Counted from the stretch's first letter, positions 8,753 to 18,556 are shown. The stretch: DNA of 64,000 nt from Gordonia heveisoli (GCF_030315745.1 NZ_JASXSH010000006.1:124001-188000); one strand, 5' to 3'. The notes: generated by a model not told the origin, from the letters alone. Numbers and translations are program-made.

Positions 8753-9712
8753 TCAGATGCCGACACCGAACAGCTGTGCCGCATTGTGGTAGAGCACATT
8801 CCGCAGCCAATCGGCGCCGAGATCGAGACGGACCAGCGCTTCGACGGCGTGCGTGTAGGTGTACGGGATATTCGGGAAGTCGCTGCCGAAGAGCACTTTG
8901 TCCCCGAGCGCGGCCAGCCTCGGCCGCAACTCGACCGGGAACGGGGCGCTCGCCTCGGAGAAGTCGGTGAACGACATCGTCGTATCCAGTGCGACGTTGT
9001 CGAAACGCTCGGCGAGGTCGAGGAACTCCGCGTACTCGGGGGTGCCCATATGTGCGACGATCAGATGTAGGGACGGAAAGCGTTGCAGGAGAGCCGCAAT
9101 CGGCTCCGGGCCGGTGTAGTTTCCGGGAGCGGGGCCGGAGCCGCAATGAATGACGATCGGCGTACCAACGTCGGCCAGCTGGGCCCACACGCCGTCGAGC
9201 ATCGAGTCGAGTGCGGAGAAGTCGCCGACCTGGATATGGCATTTGAAGATTCGGGTTCCGGCGGCGATGGCCCGGCCGACGTAGGCCGGAGCCGACGGCT
9301 CGGGGTAGAACGTTGCGGTGTGCAGGCAGTCGTCATGTGCGGCGGCGAAATCCGCCGCCCACCCGTTGAGCCATTCAGCCATGTCGGCCTTGTGTGGATA
9401 CACCAGTGACGAATAGGCGCGAACACCGAACGCCCGAAGTGCGTCGATGCGGGCCTGTTCGTCGGCACGATAGGTGACGGGCCATTCGCGCCCGAGGAGC
9501 GGACCCGCCGAATCGAAATAGGCCCACACCTTGTCCATCACCCGACGGGGCATGAAATGGGTGTGCACATCGATGATGCCCGGCAGGCCCAGATCTGCGG
9601 AGAACGCTTGTACTGCTGCGGCTTCGGCATCGCTGAAGGGGGCGGCGTACCCATCCGAGGCGTTGTCCGGAGGGGCGCCGGTAGGCGTGCCGCAGCAGTC
9701 CGGGCCACTCAT
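8753..9712 (-). CDS. amidohydrolase family 2 protein (ACMSD-like TIM barrel)
   Basis: A 319-residue metal-dependent hydrolase of the Amidohydro_2 group. The HxH motif lies in IIDVHTHFMPRR near residue 50. Histidines follow in PIVIHCGSG and LIVAHMG, and the aspartate in VLFGSDFPNI near the end is typical. The group includes decarboxylases of the aminocarboxymuconate-semialdehyde type as well as hydrolases. The ATG overlaps the stop of the upstream TetR gene (ATGA), so the regulator and enzyme are translationally coupled, a strong hint that the TetR protein senses the substrate or product of this enzyme. Confidence 0.85.
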   Translation of the reverse strand: MSGPDCCGTPTGAPPDNASDGYAAPFSDAEAAAVQAFSADLGLPGIIDVHTHFMPRRVMDKVWAYFDSAGPLLGREWPVTYRADEQARIDALRAFGVRAYSSLVYPHKADMAEWLNGWAADFAAAHDDCLHTATFYPEPSAPAYVGRAIAAGTRIFKCHIQVGDFSALDSMLDGVWAQLADVGTPIVIHCGSGPAPGNYTGPEPIAALLQRFPSLHLIVAHMGTPEYAEFLDLAERFDNVALDTTMSFTDFSEASAPFPVELRPRLAALGDKVLFGSDFPNIPYTYTHAVEALVRLDLGADWLRNVLYHNAAQLFGVGI

Positions 9713-10455
9713 ACGGTCAGCCTACGCTCGGCCGCGGAGATCATTGCCTCGAAACCGAAGTCGAAGGCCATGTCCTCGACGTTGGTGATCTCGTGGCCCT
9801 TGCCCGCCAGATCGGTGAACAGTGGAATCGGTACGCGATCGCCGGTTCCGCGTCCGGGAGCACCGCCGGAATAGGTGCTGAACATCTCCTGGTAGTCGAC
9901 CATCGCGGCGCCACAGACGTGCGCCATGAGCGCGAGATAGATCTCCAGGGCGTCGTCGATCGCAAAGCCGACCTCGACCATCGCCGACACCACCGAGTCG
10001 ACGAGATCGGCGGTGGCGGGCTGTGATTGGGCGTTGAGCCGATCACGCCGGGAGCGCAGCAGGATCAGCTCGACGAGTACGGGACGACCACGCAGGATGC
10101 GACGGATCGCATTGAAGTGGCGGCGCAGGGCATCCTGCCAGCTGTCGACTCCGTCGAAGGGGGTCGTGTCGTGGTAGTAGCTGTAGGCCTCGTCGGTCAT
10201 CGCATCGAGCAGGTCTTCTTTCTTGCGGAAATGCCAGTAGAGACTCGTCACGCCGACGTCGAGGTGTTTGGCGAGCATCGGCATGCTGAAATCGGCCAGC
10301 GACACCTCGTTGGCGACCTCGAAGGCGGCGGTGACGATATCGGCCGCGGTCAGCGAACCGCGGGCGAGGCGCGCGTTGGCGCCCCGCTTGCGCCGCGGCT
10401 TCTCACCTGCCGTCTTCTTCGCTGCCGCACCGTTCGCGGTCCTGGCCGTCGTCAT
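9709..10455 (-). CDS. TetR family transcriptional regulator
   Basis: A 248-residue TetR-type repressor. After a basic tail (KPRRKRGANARLARG) the HTH runs through LTAADIVTAAFEVANE, FSMPMLAKHLDVGVTSLYWHF and ends KKEDLLDAM, near residues 40-85. The larger C-terminal domain has the helical TetR_C character. The ATG at 10455 is supported by GGGAG upstream, whereas the frame extends to 10635 without a plausible start context. The gene is coupled by ATGA overlap to the amidohydrolase and is divergent from the binding-lipoprotein gene at 10771. A palindrome in the 315-base gap is a candidate operator. Confidence 0.88.
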   Translation of the reverse strand: MTTARTANGAAAKKTAGEKPRRKRGANARLARGSLTAADIVTAAFEVANEVSLADFSMPMLAKHLDVGVTSLYWHFRKKEDLLDAMTDEAYSYYHDTTPFDGVDSWQDALRRHFNAIRRILRGRPVLVELILLRSRRDRLNAQSQPATADLVDSVVSAMVEVGFAIDDALEIYLALMAHVCGAAMVDYQEMFSTYSGGAPGRGTGDRVPIPLFTDLAGKGHEITNVEDMAFDFGFEAMISAAERRLTV

Positions 10456-10770
10456 CGTCTGTATCTCCCTGTCATCCGTGCCCGGCACGGCTCCGGACGT
10501 ATCCGACCCTACGTGGACGACCGCCCATCTGGCGGCCCGCGTAGCCGTGTCCGATGCCCGCACGGTTTCGTCTTCGGTGCCTGCACCCTGCCCGTCGGCG
10601 CCGGATCTCCCGCAAAAATCGCGAAACCGACCCATCGGCGCACAAGCGACGTTATCTTGCTCACAGAAGGTTCTACAGTGCCTCTTACTGTTGACACTTC
10701 AGTTCGACTTATTTGCTGGTCAGCAAGGTATTTGCGGATCAGTTGTGTCACAGAGCTCGAAGGGAAAAAC
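10456..10770. promoter_or_regulatory. divergent regulatory region between TetR gene and binding-lipoprotein gene
   Basis: These 315 bases hold no credible gene. They are noticeably more AT-rich toward the right end. They contain a perfect palindrome TTGCTG-GT-CAGCAA (10713-10726), an imperfect inverted repeat ACAGT-N7-ACTGT (10675-10691), and a consensus -35-like TTGACA (10691-10696) without a well-spaced -10. Confidence 0.55.
10713..10726. promoter_or_regulatory. candidate TetR operator palindrome
   Basis: TTGCTGGTCAGCAA is a perfect 6-2-6 inverted repeat 44 bases before the start of the lipoprotein gene and about 260 bases from the TetR start. Size and symmetry fit a TetR-family dimer site. 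No binding evidence exists. Confidence 0.45.
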
Positions 10771-12018
10771 GTGCACACATCATCTCGCCTGAAGCGGGTC
10801 CTGCGGTCGGTGACCATCGTCGGGGCGGCCGGAATGCTCGCACTGGGCGGACTGACCGCCTGCGCCGATGACAGCAGTGACAACGACGTCACCGCCAATG
10901 CAGGCTCGACGACCGAACTGCCGAACAATCCGGCCACCGGTGAGCCGATCAAGATCGGCTTCATCAGCGCGGAGGGCGGCGCGGTCGATGTCCCGTCGGT
11001 GCGCGAGGGCGGTGAGGCCGCGGTCCAGTACCTGAACAACAACGCCGGCGGTATCGGTGGGCACAAGGTCGAACTCGTCGTCTGCAAGCAGCACGAGGAG
11101 CCGACGTCGGCCACCAAGTGTGCGCAGCAGATGGTGGCGGCGAAGGTTGCCGCGGTCGTCAGCCCGATGGGTGCGCAGGGTGCGGTGATGCTACCGATCG
11201 TCACCGGCGCGGGCATCCCCTACATCGCGCAGGCGCCGGTCTCGCAGGCGGAGATGGCGGCACCCAACTCGTTCATGCTGTCCGGCGGCATCGTCGCGGC
11301 GCTCGGCGGTCAGGCGCAGGTCGCTGCGCGCGACGGCGTCAAGAAGGTGACCGTACTCGTCGGCGACACCGGCGACGCGGGTGCCGCGCTGAAGGCCCTC
11401 GGCGGGATGCTGTTCAAGCGGGCCGGGGTCGAACTCGACGTCGTCACGATTCCGCTGAGTGTCGCCGATCCCACCCCGCAGATCCAGGCCGCGTTGGCCG
11501 GCAAGCCGGGTGCGGTGTCGATCCTCGGTGACGGCCGTCAGTGCATCAGTGCGCTGAAGGTGCTGCAGACCGCCGCTCCGGACGTCGCGAAGTACCTGAT
11601 CTCGGCCTGCCTCGACCACAAGGTCGTCGAGGCAGTCGGCGCGGACGCGGTTGCCGGCGGTAAGGCGTTCACCACCGTCGCCATCGGTTCCGATGATCCC
11701 AGTGTCGTGCTCTACCGCTCGGTGATCGCCAAGTACGCCCCGAACACCGATCCGGCCGGCCTGGCGTACATGGGTTACCAGGTCATGGTCGCGCTCGGTG
11801 AGGTCGGCAAGTCGCTGACCGGTCCGGTAACCCCGAAGGCTGTCGCCGACGCCTTCAAGCAGGCCACCGATGTCCCGCTGCCCGCAGCACCCGGCATCAC
11901 GTTCAGCTGCAATGGCACGGCTTTCCCGCCGCTGCCGGCCCTGTGCAGTCGCGCCATCCTGGTCAGCGACGTCACCGACACCGGCAAGCTCGAGAACGCG
12001 ACCGTAGTCAACAACTGA
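10771..12018 (+). CDS. branched-chain amino acid-type ABC substrate-binding lipoprotein (orphan)
   Basis: A 415-residue periplasmic-binding-type protein. A lipoprotein signal peptide (MHTSSRLKRVLRS, hydrophobic stretch, lipobox LGGLTAC) is followed by a type I binding fold: PIKIGFISAEGGAVDVPSVREGG near residue 55 and YLNNNAGGIGGHKVELV, typical of Peripla_BP_6 / LivK-like receptors. The GTG at 10771 has AAGGG upstream and gives a normal signal peptide; the long frame upstream is not coding. No permease or ATPase gene lies next to it, so it either serves a transporter encoded elsewhere or is a sensor-type receptor. Its divergent TetR/amidohydrolase neighbours suggest an aromatic or acid ligand rather than an amino acid. 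Confidence 0.88.
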   Translation: MHTSSRLKRVLRSVTIVGAAGMLALGGLTACADDSSDNDVTANAGSTTELPNNPATGEPIKIGFISAEGGAVDVPSVREGGEAAVQYLNNNAGGIGGHKVELVVCKQHEEPTSATKCAQQMVAAKVAAVVSPMGAQGAVMLPIVTGAGIPYIAQAPVSQAEMAAPNSFMLSGGIVAALGGQAQVAARDGVKKVTVLVGDTGDAGAALKALGGMLFKRAGVELDVVTIPLSVADPTPQIQAALAGKPGAVSILGDGRQCISALKVLQTAAPDVAKYLISACLDHKVVEAVGADAVAGGKAFTTVAIGSDDPSVVLYRSVIAKYAPNTDPAGLAYMGYQVMVALGEVGKSLTGPVTPKAVADAFKQATDVPLPAAPGITFSCNGTAFPPLPALCSRAILVSDVTDTGKLENATVVNN

Positions 12019-12042
12019 CCGTCGCCTCTCCCTGATACCGGG

Positions 12043-12096
<54 letters not shown>

Positions 12097-12166
12097 TCGT
12101 CGTGGATGAGCGCATGCACCGTACCGCCGACGCACGGCCGATCAGCTCGCACGCCACGACGATCGG

Positions 12167-15013
12167 TCAGGGAACGACGTTGACCATCCGGCCCGGAACG
12201 ACGATCACCTTGCGCGGTTCACCGTCGAGCAGCGCCGCGATCTTCTCGTCGGCCAGGGCCGCGGCCCGGATCGTTGCCTCGTCCGCGTCCGCCGCCACCT
12301 GAATACGACTGCGCACCTTGCCCTTGACCTGGATCGGGATCTCGACGGTGTCCTCGACCAGCCACGCCTCGTCGGCGACCGGGAACGGCCCACGCACCAG
12401 GAGGGCGTCGTGACCGAGCCGGTGCCACAGTTCCTCGGCGATATGTGGGGCCAGCGGCGCCAGCATCAGCACCAGCGGTTCGACGATCTCGCGCGGCGCA
12501 CCGTCACCGTAGAACTTGGTGAGGTGATTGGTGAGTTCGGTCAGCTTCGCCACCGCCGTGTTGTTGCGGAGCGCGGCAAAGTCTTCGCGAACACCGGCAA
12601 TCGTCTTGTGTAGCAGCTTCTTCGCGTCGTCGGACGCCGCCACGTCGACGACCCGGGGACCCCCGGTCTCCTCGTCCACCACCAGTCGCCACACCCGCTG
12701 CAGGAACCGCTGCGCGCCGACGACGTCCTTGGTGGCCCACGGTCGCGACTGATCGAGCGGACCCATGAACATCTCGTAGACGCGCAAGGTGTCGGCCCCG
12801 TAATCGCGGCAGATGTCGTCGGGCGCCACCGAATTCTTCAGCGACTTGCCCATCTTGCCGTATTCCTGATTGACCGGCTGATCCTGATAGAAGAACTCGC
12901 CGTCCCGTTCGACGACCTCTTCGGCGGGAACGTAGACGCCGCGCGCGTCGGTGTAGGCATACGCCTGGATCATGCCCTGGTTGAACAGCTTTCGATACGG
13001 CTCCCGGCTGGTCACATAGCCGAGGTCGAAGAGCACCTTGTGCCAGAACCGCGAGTACAGCAGGTGCAGCACCGCATGCTCCACACCACCGATGTACAGA
13101 TCCAGTCCACCGGGATCGTTCGGGCCGTGCAATGCCGGACGCGGGCCCATCCAGTACGCCTCATTCTCCTTCGCGACGAACTCCTGCTCGTCGGTCGGGT
13201 CGATGTAGCGCAGCTGATACCAGGAACTACCCGCCCACTGCGGCATGACGTTGGTGTCGCGGGTGTAGGTCTTCGGGCCGTCACCCAGGTCGAGTTCGAC
13301 GGTCACCCAATCGGTGGCCTTGGCCAGCGGCGGCGACGGCTCGCTGTCGGCGTCGTCGGGGTCGAAAGACACCGGTGCGTAGTCGTCGACCTCCGGAAGT
13401 TCCACCGGCAGCATCGATTCCGGCAGAGCGTGGGCCTGCCCCTGCTCGTCGTACACGATCGGGAACGGTTCACCCCAGTAGCGCTGTCGGGCGAACAGCC
13501 AGTCCCGCAGCTTGTACTGGATGGTGCCCGAACCCTTGCCCTGCGATTCCAGCCAGTCGATCATGGCGGTCTTGGCGTCGTCGACCGGCAGACCGTCGAG
13601 GAAGCCGGAGTTCACCGCGGGCCCGTCACCGACGTAAGCCTCGGTCGCTACGCCCTGCTCGGAACCGATGACCTCGACGATCGGCAGTCCGAACACGGTC
13701 GCGAACTCGTAGTCGCGCAGGTCGTGCGCAGGCACCGCCATGATGGCACCGGTGCCGTACCCCATCAGCACATAGTCGGCGATGAACACCGGAATCGACT
13801 CACCGTTCACCGGATTGACGGCGAAGGTGCCGGTGAAGACGCCGGTCTTCTCCTTGTTCTCCTGCCGCTCCAGATCCGACTTCGCCGCGATACCCGCGCG
13901 GTAGCTCTTGATCGCCTCAGCCGGCGACGACGCGCCACCCTTCCAGCGCTCGTCGGTGCCCGCGGGCCACTCCGCCACGGTCAGCACGTCGACCAACTCG
14001 TGTTCGGGGGCCAGCACCATGTAAGTGGCGCCGAACAAGGTATCCGGACGGGTGGTGAACACCTCGATGGTGGCGTCGGTACCGGCCGCGGCGAAGTCGA
14101 CACGGGCACCCCGCGAACGCCCGATCCAGTTGCGCTGCATGGTCTTGACCTTCTCCGGCCAATCCAGCAGCTCCAGATCGTCGAGCAGCCGGTCGGAGTA
14201 GGCGGTGATGCGCATCATCCACTGCCGCAAATGTTTACGGAACACCGGGAAGTTGCCGCGATCGCTGCGGCCGTCGGCGGTGACCTCCTCGTTGGCCAGC
14301 ACGGTGCCCAGACCCGGGCACCAGTTGACCAGCGAATCACTCTGGTAGACCAGGCGGTGATCGTCGATGATCGCGGTCCGTTCCGCCGCGTCCAGCTCTG
14401 CCCAGACCCGACCACCCGGCACCGGACGGGTCCCGGCGGCGAACTCCTCGACCAGTTCGGAGATCCGACGCGCCTTCTGCCGATCGACGTCATACCAGGC
14501 GTTGTAGATCTGCAGGAAGATCCACTGGGTCCAGCGATAGAAGTCGACGTCGGTGGTGGCGACACGACGGCGTTCGTCGTGGCCGAGTCCCAGGCGTCGG
14601 ATCTGACCGAGATAGCGCTCGATATTCGCCTCGGTGGTGGTACGCGGATGGGTACCGGTCTGCACGGCGTACTGCTCGGCAGGCAGGCCGAAGGAGTCGA
14701 AGCCCATGGTGTGCAGCACGTTGGCGCCGGTCATCCGCTGGTAGCGCGCGTAGACGTCGCTGGCGATGAAACCCAGCGGATGCCCGACGTGCAGGCCCGC
14801 GCCCGAGGGATACGGGAACATGTCCTGGACGAACAGCTTGTCCGCGGCGTCCGCGCCGCTACCGTCGAACGCGCTCAGGTCACCGGCGAGCGGTCCGACC
14901 GGATTCGGCGCCTCGAAGGCGCCCTGTTCGGTCCACGTCTGCTGCCACCGCTGCTCGATCTCACCGGCCACGTCGGCGGTGTAACGGTTGCGGTCCGAAT
15001 CAGCTGAAGTCAC
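12167..15013 (-). CDS. leuS: leucyl-tRNA synthetase
   Basis: A 948-residue class I aminoacyl-tRNA synthetase that charges tRNA-Leu in the cytoplasm. The HIGH-like motif is in [13 protein letters not shown] near residue 75. The KMSKS loop is represented by KMGKSLKNS near residue 720. The large CP1 editing domain between them contains the T-rich [12 protein letters not shown] segment and [14 protein letters not shown]. The anticodon-binding region ([15 protein letters not shown]) and a C-terminal domain finish the protein. Length is normal for bacterial LeuRS. GTG is the start. In mycobacteria leuS lies near yqgE; here about 15 kb separates them. Confidence 0.97.
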   Translation of the reverse strand: MTSADSDRNRYTADVAGEIEQRWQQTWTEQGAFEAPNPVGPLAGDLSAFDGSGADAADKLFVQDMFPYPSGAGLHVGHPLGFIASDVYARYQRMTGANVLHTMGFDSFGLPAEQYAVQTGTHPRTTTEANIERYLGQIRRLGLGHDERRRVATTDVDFYRWTQWIFLQIYNAWYDVDRQKARRISELVEEFAAGTRPVPGGRVWAELDAAERTAIIDDHRLVYQSDSLVNWCPGLGTVLANEEVTADGRSDRGNFPVFRKHLRQWMMRITAYSDRLLDDLELLDWPEKVKTMQRNWIGRSRGARVDFAAAGTDATIEVFTTRPDTLFGATYMVLAPEHELVDVLTVAEWPAGTDERWKGGASSPAEAIKSYRAGIAAKSDLERQENKEKTGVFTGTFAVNPVNGESIPVFIADYVLMGYGTGAIMAVPAHDLRDYEFATVFGLPIVEVIGSEQGVATEAYVGDGPAVNSGFLDGLPVDDAKTAMIDWLESQGKGSGTIQYKLRDWLFARQRYWGEPFPIVYDEQGQAHALPESMLPVELPEVDDYAPVSFDPDDADSEPSPPLAKATDWVTVELDLGDGPKTYTRDTNVMPQWAGSSWYQLRYIDPTDEQEFVAKENEAYWMGPRPALHGPNDPGGLDLYIGGVEHAVLHLLYSRFWHKVLFDLGYVTSREPYRKLFNQGMIQAYAYTDARGVYVPAEEVVERDGEFFYQDQPVNQEYGKMGKSLKNSVAPDDICRDYGADTLRVYEMFMGPLDQSRPWATKDVVGAQRFLQRVWRLVVDEETGGPRVVDVAASDDAKKLLHKTIAGVREDFAALRNNTAVAKLTELTNHLTKFYGDGAPREIVEPLVLMLAPLAPHIAEELWHRLGHDALLVRGPFPVADEAWLVEDTVEIPIQVKGKVRSRIQVAADADEATIRAAALADEKIAALLDGEPRKVIVVPGRMVNVVP

Positions 15014-15058
15014 CCGACCAGCGTAAATCGTCGTGTTTCGGCCGATCCAGCCGGTCCC

Positions 15059-15592
15059 TCACCCGCGCGGTGGTGCGGCCAGCTCGATGTTCACCGGCAC
15101 TGCGTGCGACAGCGTGTGACCCACCGGCGAGGAGGCCAGCACCTTGGTGTGCAGTTCGTCGATCTGTTCGGGCGCGGCCGAGGACGTGAGATGCACGGTC
15201 GCGGTGATCGACTCGAAACCGGCGTGCCCCTCCGCGAGCCCGAGGAAGACCCGCAGGTCCAGGTCGCCTTTCAGGTCGATGCGCAGGTCGTCGATCGCGA
15301 TCCCGGCAACGCTCGCGTTGGCGATGTAGCCGACCGTCAGGCAGTTGCCGAGTGCGCCGAGCAGCTGTTCGACCGGATTCGGGCCGGTGTCGCCGCCGCC
15401 GAGCGCGGCGGGTTCGTCGGAGCGGATCGGATCGAAGTTCCGGATGCGCGCCGACGATGCGAACGCGGAGTCCCAGCGCACGTGGGCGGCCCAGGTGGTC
15501 TGCGCCTTGCCTGGGTCGTCGTTGATCGCGTCCACCAGTCCGGTGACGGCGTCCAGGTCGACATCGTTGAGGCGGGTGGTGGCTTGGGTCAT
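15059..15592 (-). CDS. OsmC family protein
   Basis: A 177-residue OsmC/Ohr-superfamily protein, a group that includes thiol-dependent hydroperoxide reductases. The conserved first cysteine is Cys84 in ALGNCLTVGY, at the start of the central helix. The region of the second peroxidatic cysteine reads LASSPVGHTLSHAVPV, with serine where classical OsmC/Ohr proteins have cysteine. The protein may therefore not use the usual two-cysteine peroxidase cycle. The ATG at 15592 is preferred to one nine codons upstream. It lies 45 nt downstream of leuS on the same strand and may be read through from it. Confidence 0.82.
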   Translation of the reverse strand: MTQATTRLNDVDLDAVTGLVDAINDDPGKAQTTWAAHVRWDSAFASSARIRNFDPIRSDEPAALGGGDTGPNPVEQLLGALGNCLTVGYIANASVAGIAIDDLRIDLKGDLDLRVFLGLAEGHAGFESITATVHLTSSAAPEQIDELHTKVLASSPVGHTLSHAVPVNIELAAPPRG

Positions 15593-15681
15593 CGCGGTAC
15601 TCCGGTGTGTCGGGCCCACCCGGATGGGTCGGGCTTTCGCCGCCGACGCTAGGGCCGACCGGCGCCCGGGTCACCGATTGC

Positions 15682-15716
15682 GACCGGCCTCGGCGAAACT
15701 CTCGCCGAGGCCGGTC
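15682..15716 (-). terminator. perfect 15-bp hairpin after the CocE-type hydrolase gene
   Basis: GACCGGCCTCGGCGA and its exact complement are separated by five bases (AACTC). It sits about 40 bases past the stop of the hydrolase gene read on the minus strand. There is no U tract, as is common for actinobacterial terminators. Confidence 0.7.
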
Positions 15717-15757
15717 ATCGGTATCACGAGGCCCTTGCCGCCTCGGTTATCGCTCCG

Positions 15758-17812
15758 TCAGGGCAGCGGCTCCGACAGCGGAATGTTGACGAAGCTGGGC
15801 TGATTCGGATCCAGCTGGATGTGGATGGGACGCAGCTGCGATTCGTTCAGCAGCGGCCGCAACTGGAGTCCGCGCGGGAAATTCGACGCGAAGACGTCGA
15901 TGCGCAGCCGGTGTCCGGCCCGGATGAGCGCCTCGGTCGGCAGTAGACCGATGTCGAGGGTGACCGGACGTCCCGGCGTCACCCGCTGTCGGGACGACAG
16001 CGTCAGCTTGTAGAACGGGTCGATCACGTCGCCGTTGGCGGCGAAGGTCGACTGTGCCGGATCGATGGCCCGCAGCGACGCCATGATCTGGCCGGAGCTG
16101 ATCACCTTCGACGTGCCGTCGGGAGCGACGTCGTTGAGGGTCGCCGTGTAGTAGCCGTCGGTGGCGTCCATGACCGCGTTCAGGCGTAGGTTGCTGTAGC
16201 CCGAGACCGACCGTGTGCTCCGCACCGGTGCGGTGGTGAAGCTCAACGCGCCGTGTTCGGAGATCCAGGCGTTGTCGGAGCAGAACGGGAAGATCGCCAG
16301 CGCGCCGGCCATCTGCTGGGTCGCATCCCGCGAGCAGAGCGTCCACAGGTTCGGGGCGACGGTGAACCGTGCCCGCGAATTCGGTTTGCCGGTCGACAAC
16401 CCACCGTCGCGGACGGCGTGGGCGGCGGTACCGCTACGACGATCGGTCAGGTACAGCCGCTGGCGTTCCATACCTGCGCGGGGGAACTGCTGGGCCCGGA
16501 TCCACCGATCACCGACCTGCTTGAGCGTGGCCGGACCGTAGGTCTCGATGCCGTTGTCGATGCCCTTGATCCACTTGTCGAACCAGGCGCGTTGCAACAC
16601 ATCCAGCCGCGGCGGGCGACCCACGCCGCCCTGTCCGCCACCGATGGTGAGGTGGTAGCCGTCGCCCATCAGCAGCTGCTTCTGGCCTGCGGGTAGCGGG
16701 ATCTTGTTGAACATCCGCACCTCGCTGTTGGTGAACAGGTCGAACCAGCCGCCGTAGATGAAGGTCGGGACGTTGATCTGCTCGGCCCGGGCCTGCCAGG
16801 ACTCGCGCGGCTCGGTGCCGTCCTCCAGCAGTTCCTTGAGCTCCTTGGGTACCGACGGGATGTCGGGGGTGAGCAGCGCGGCGAACAGCTGCGGGAAGAA
16901 GGTCACCGGGTCGGCGACTCGGTCGGCGAGCCATTTCCAGTCGAAGGTGCCGTTCAACATCGACGCCACGTTCGGGATCATCTTGGTGGTGTTGACCAGG
17001 GTCAGCCACATCGGCAGGAAGCCGACACCGAGTGCGCCGCCGGGGGCGACGATGTCGCGGATCAGATCGCCACCCGGTTCCACCGGGAAGATCGCCTTGA
17101 GCGCCTTGGGCCGCTTGTTGGCCGCCTGGATCTGGTTGATGCCCGAGTAGGACACGCCGGACATGCCGACCCGGCCGTCCGACCACGATTGCTTGGCGGC
17201 CCAGTCGATCACCTCGACCGAGTCCTGTTGCTCACGCGACTGGAAGACGTTCCATCGGCCCTGCGACCAGCCGGTACCGCGGACGTCGACGACGACCTGC
17301 GTGTAGCCGCTGCGGACGAGTGCGGTGTCGACGGCGAAGTTGCGGACGCCGCCGTCCCGGGCAGCACCGATGAGCTGGTCGAATCCCGACAGCGGGGTGC
17401 CGCCGAGCTGAATGGCGTTGAGGATCTGCTTGAGATACGGCTCGAGGACCGGGTTCTGCAGGGTCGCCACGGCGAGCGAGGTGACCATCTTGGTGTAAGG
17501 CGTCAGATTGAGGATGACCGGCGTCTTCTTCGCGATCGGACGCTGCGCACGATCGGCGGGCCGGTAGATGTTGCCGCGCAACACGGTGCCGTCGCTCATC
17601 CGGATCGGCACATTCCACTGGACCGCGACACCCGGATATTGCTGCGGACCGTCGTGCGTCCGCGCCCACCCGACGCCCTGCGCGCCCGCATCCACACGTG
17701 GTGACGCGCCGACCGTCGCCGGTGTCACGACCAGCGTCAGCGCGGTCAGCACCGACCCCACTCCGATGACCATGCGTTTCGAGGACAAGCGCGCGAGGCG
17801 ACCTCGTCTCAT
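15758..17812 (-). CDS. secreted CocE/NonD family hydrolase (X-Pro dipeptidyl-peptidase S15 type)
   Basis: A 684-residue secreted serine hydrolase. A basic N-terminus and hydrophobic segment end near VGASP, consistent with a Sec signal peptide. The S15 domain begins around VPIRMSDGTVLRGNIYRP. The nucleophile elbow is GVSYSG near residue 220, following VVVDVRGTGWSQG. A C-terminal PepX_C beta-sandwich includes VTLDIGLLPTEALIRAGHRLRIDV. Relatives hydrolyse acyl esters or amide bonds. The ATG at 17812 has a GGGGGG run just upstream. A close paralogue lies at 47397-49437 but is frameshifted. The divergent promoter region contains a TACCG-AA-CGGTA palindrome. Confidence 0.87.
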   Translation of the reverse strand: MRRGRLARLSSKRMVIGVGSVLTALTLVVTPATVGASPRVDAGAQGVGWARTHDGPQQYPGVAVQWNVPIRMSDGTVLRGNIYRPADRAQRPIAKKTPVILNLTPYTKMVTSLAVATLQNPVLEPYLKQILNAIQLGGTPLSGFDQLIGAARDGGVRNFAVDTALVRSGYTQVVVDVRGTGWSQGRWNVFQSREQQDSVEVIDWAAKQSWSDGRVGMSGVSYSGINQIQAANKRPKALKAIFPVEPGGDLIRDIVAPGGALGVGFLPMWLTLVNTTKMIPNVASMLNGTFDWKWLADRVADPVTFFPQLFAALLTPDIPSVPKELKELLEDGTEPRESWQARAEQINVPTFIYGGWFDLFTNSEVRMFNKIPLPAGQKQLLMGDGYHLTIGGGQGGVGRPPRLDVLQRAWFDKWIKGIDNGIETYGPATLKQVGDRWIRAQQFPRAGMERQRLYLTDRRSGTAAHAVRDGGLSTGKPNSRARFTVAPNLWTLCSRDATQQMAGALAIFPFCSDNAWISEHGALSFTTAPVRSTRSVSGYSNLRLNAVMDATDGYYTATLNDVAPDGTSKVISSGQIMASLRAIDPAQSTFAANGDVIDPFYKLTLSSRQRVTPGRPVTLDIGLLPTEALIRAGHRLRIDVFASNFPRGLQLRPLLNESQLRPIHIQLDPNQPSFVNIPLSEPLP

Positions 17813-17845
17813 TTCGAACCCCCCACTGATAAGAACCTGAGAAAC

Positions 17846-17857
17846 TACCGAACGGTA
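17846..17857. promoter_or_regulatory. palindromic operator candidate TACCGAACGGTA
   Basis: A perfect 12-base palindrome 34 bases upstream of the CocE-type hydrolase start, within the divergent gap with the SdpI-like gene. Half-sites of the form ACCG/CGGT are common among TetR-family operators. The cognate regulator is not identifiable from the window. Confidence 0.4.
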
Positions 17858-17960
17858 ACACGAAGGTTGCACAGATCACAGAAGGGTCTCGCAGGTGGTT
17901 CCGGCCACCGCGCAGCGCTGGGTGGTGGACCGCAATTCGGCCAGGTGACGGCGACGGTCG

Positions 17961-17966
17961 TATGGT
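17961..17966 (+). promoter_or_regulatory. -10 element for SdpI-like gene
   Basis: TATGGT lies seven bases before the GTG at 17974, which supports that codon as the leaderless start rather than the in-frame ATG at 17962 that sits inside the hexamer itself. Confidence 0.4.
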
Positions 17967-17973
17967 TGTGACC

Positions 17974-18543
17974 GTGAGTGTGCTGTCCATCGTTATCGCA
18001 TCGCTGCTGATCGTCCTGGCCGTGGTGTGGTCGACGACCGGCATCCTCGGGCTGACCGGCCGCCTGCAACGCAATCGCTGGATCGGTGTGCGCGCCGACG
18101 AGACGATGCGTTCCGCAGCCGGCTTCACCCTGGCCAACCGGGTCGCCGGTCCCGGTCTACTGGGCGCGAGCCTCATCCTGGTCCTCGGCGCGGTGCTCAC
18201 CGTCGCGATCTCCGGCTGGTTTTCACTGCTGTGCGCCGTCGTCGCCCTGACCGCCGCACTGGCCGTCGTCGGTGTGGTGAGCGGACTCGGTGTCCGCGCG
18301 GCCGCCACCATCCCGGCCGAGTCGGCCGACGGGGGCTGCGGGTGCTGTTCCGGCGGTGACGATCACGCGCACGACGCGCCTGCGGCCAGCACTTCTGGGG
18401 GCACCACTTCTGGGGGCACCACTTCTGGGGCCGACGCCGGATGCGCCGCACCGCACGACGACCCCGCGGCCGACTGTGGCACCAGCAGCTGTGGGGCGTG
18501 CTCGCTGCGCGGTATGTGCACCACCGAAACCGCGCAGGCCTGA
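17974..18543 (+). CDS. SdpI-family membrane protein with Cys/His-rich C-terminal tail
   Basis: About 189 residues. The N-terminal two thirds are an SdpI-like domain: a first membrane helix, the conserved GRLQRNRWIGVRADETM loop, then ANRVAGPG and two more hydrophobic helices. The last 60 or so residues are different: GCGCCSGG, DDHAHD, a low-complexity TSGGT repeat, then DCGTSSCGACSLRGMC. Eight cysteines and three histidines suggest metal binding or redox sensing, but no known metal-site pattern is matched. SdpI proteins in Bacillus confer immunity to a peptide toxin; most actinobacterial relatives are uncharacterised. The BASS transporter gene starts 13 bases downstream, so the two probably share an mRNA. 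Confidence 0.75.
   Translation: MSVLSIVIASLLIVLAVVWSTTGILGLTGRLQRNRWIGVRADETMRSAAGFTLANRVAGPGLLGASLILVLGAVLTVAISGWFSLLCAVVALTAALAVVGVVSGLGVRAAATIPAESADGGCGCCSGGDDHAHDAPAASTSGGTTSGGTTSGADAGCAAPHDDPAADCGTSSCGACSLRGMCTTETAQA
18391..18431 (+). repeat. 15-bp in-frame tandem repeat in SdpI-like gene
   Basis: ACTTCTGGGGGCACC occurs twice exactly (18391-18405, 18406-18420) followed by a partial third copy (from 18421). Each unit encodes Thr-Ser-Gly-Gly-Thr. Copy number could vary by slippage without shifting the frame. Confidence 0.9.
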
Positions 18544-18556
18544 GGCCCGCGAGCCG

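Noticed and set aside
10027-10770. Upstream extension of the binding-lipoprotein frame
   Set aside because: It would add 248 residues with no domain before a perfectly placed lipoprotein signal peptide and overlaps the TetR gene.
13040-15007. 655-codon plus-strand open frame
   Set aside because: Antisense to leuS; composition is that of a high-GC shadow frame and no domain is visible.
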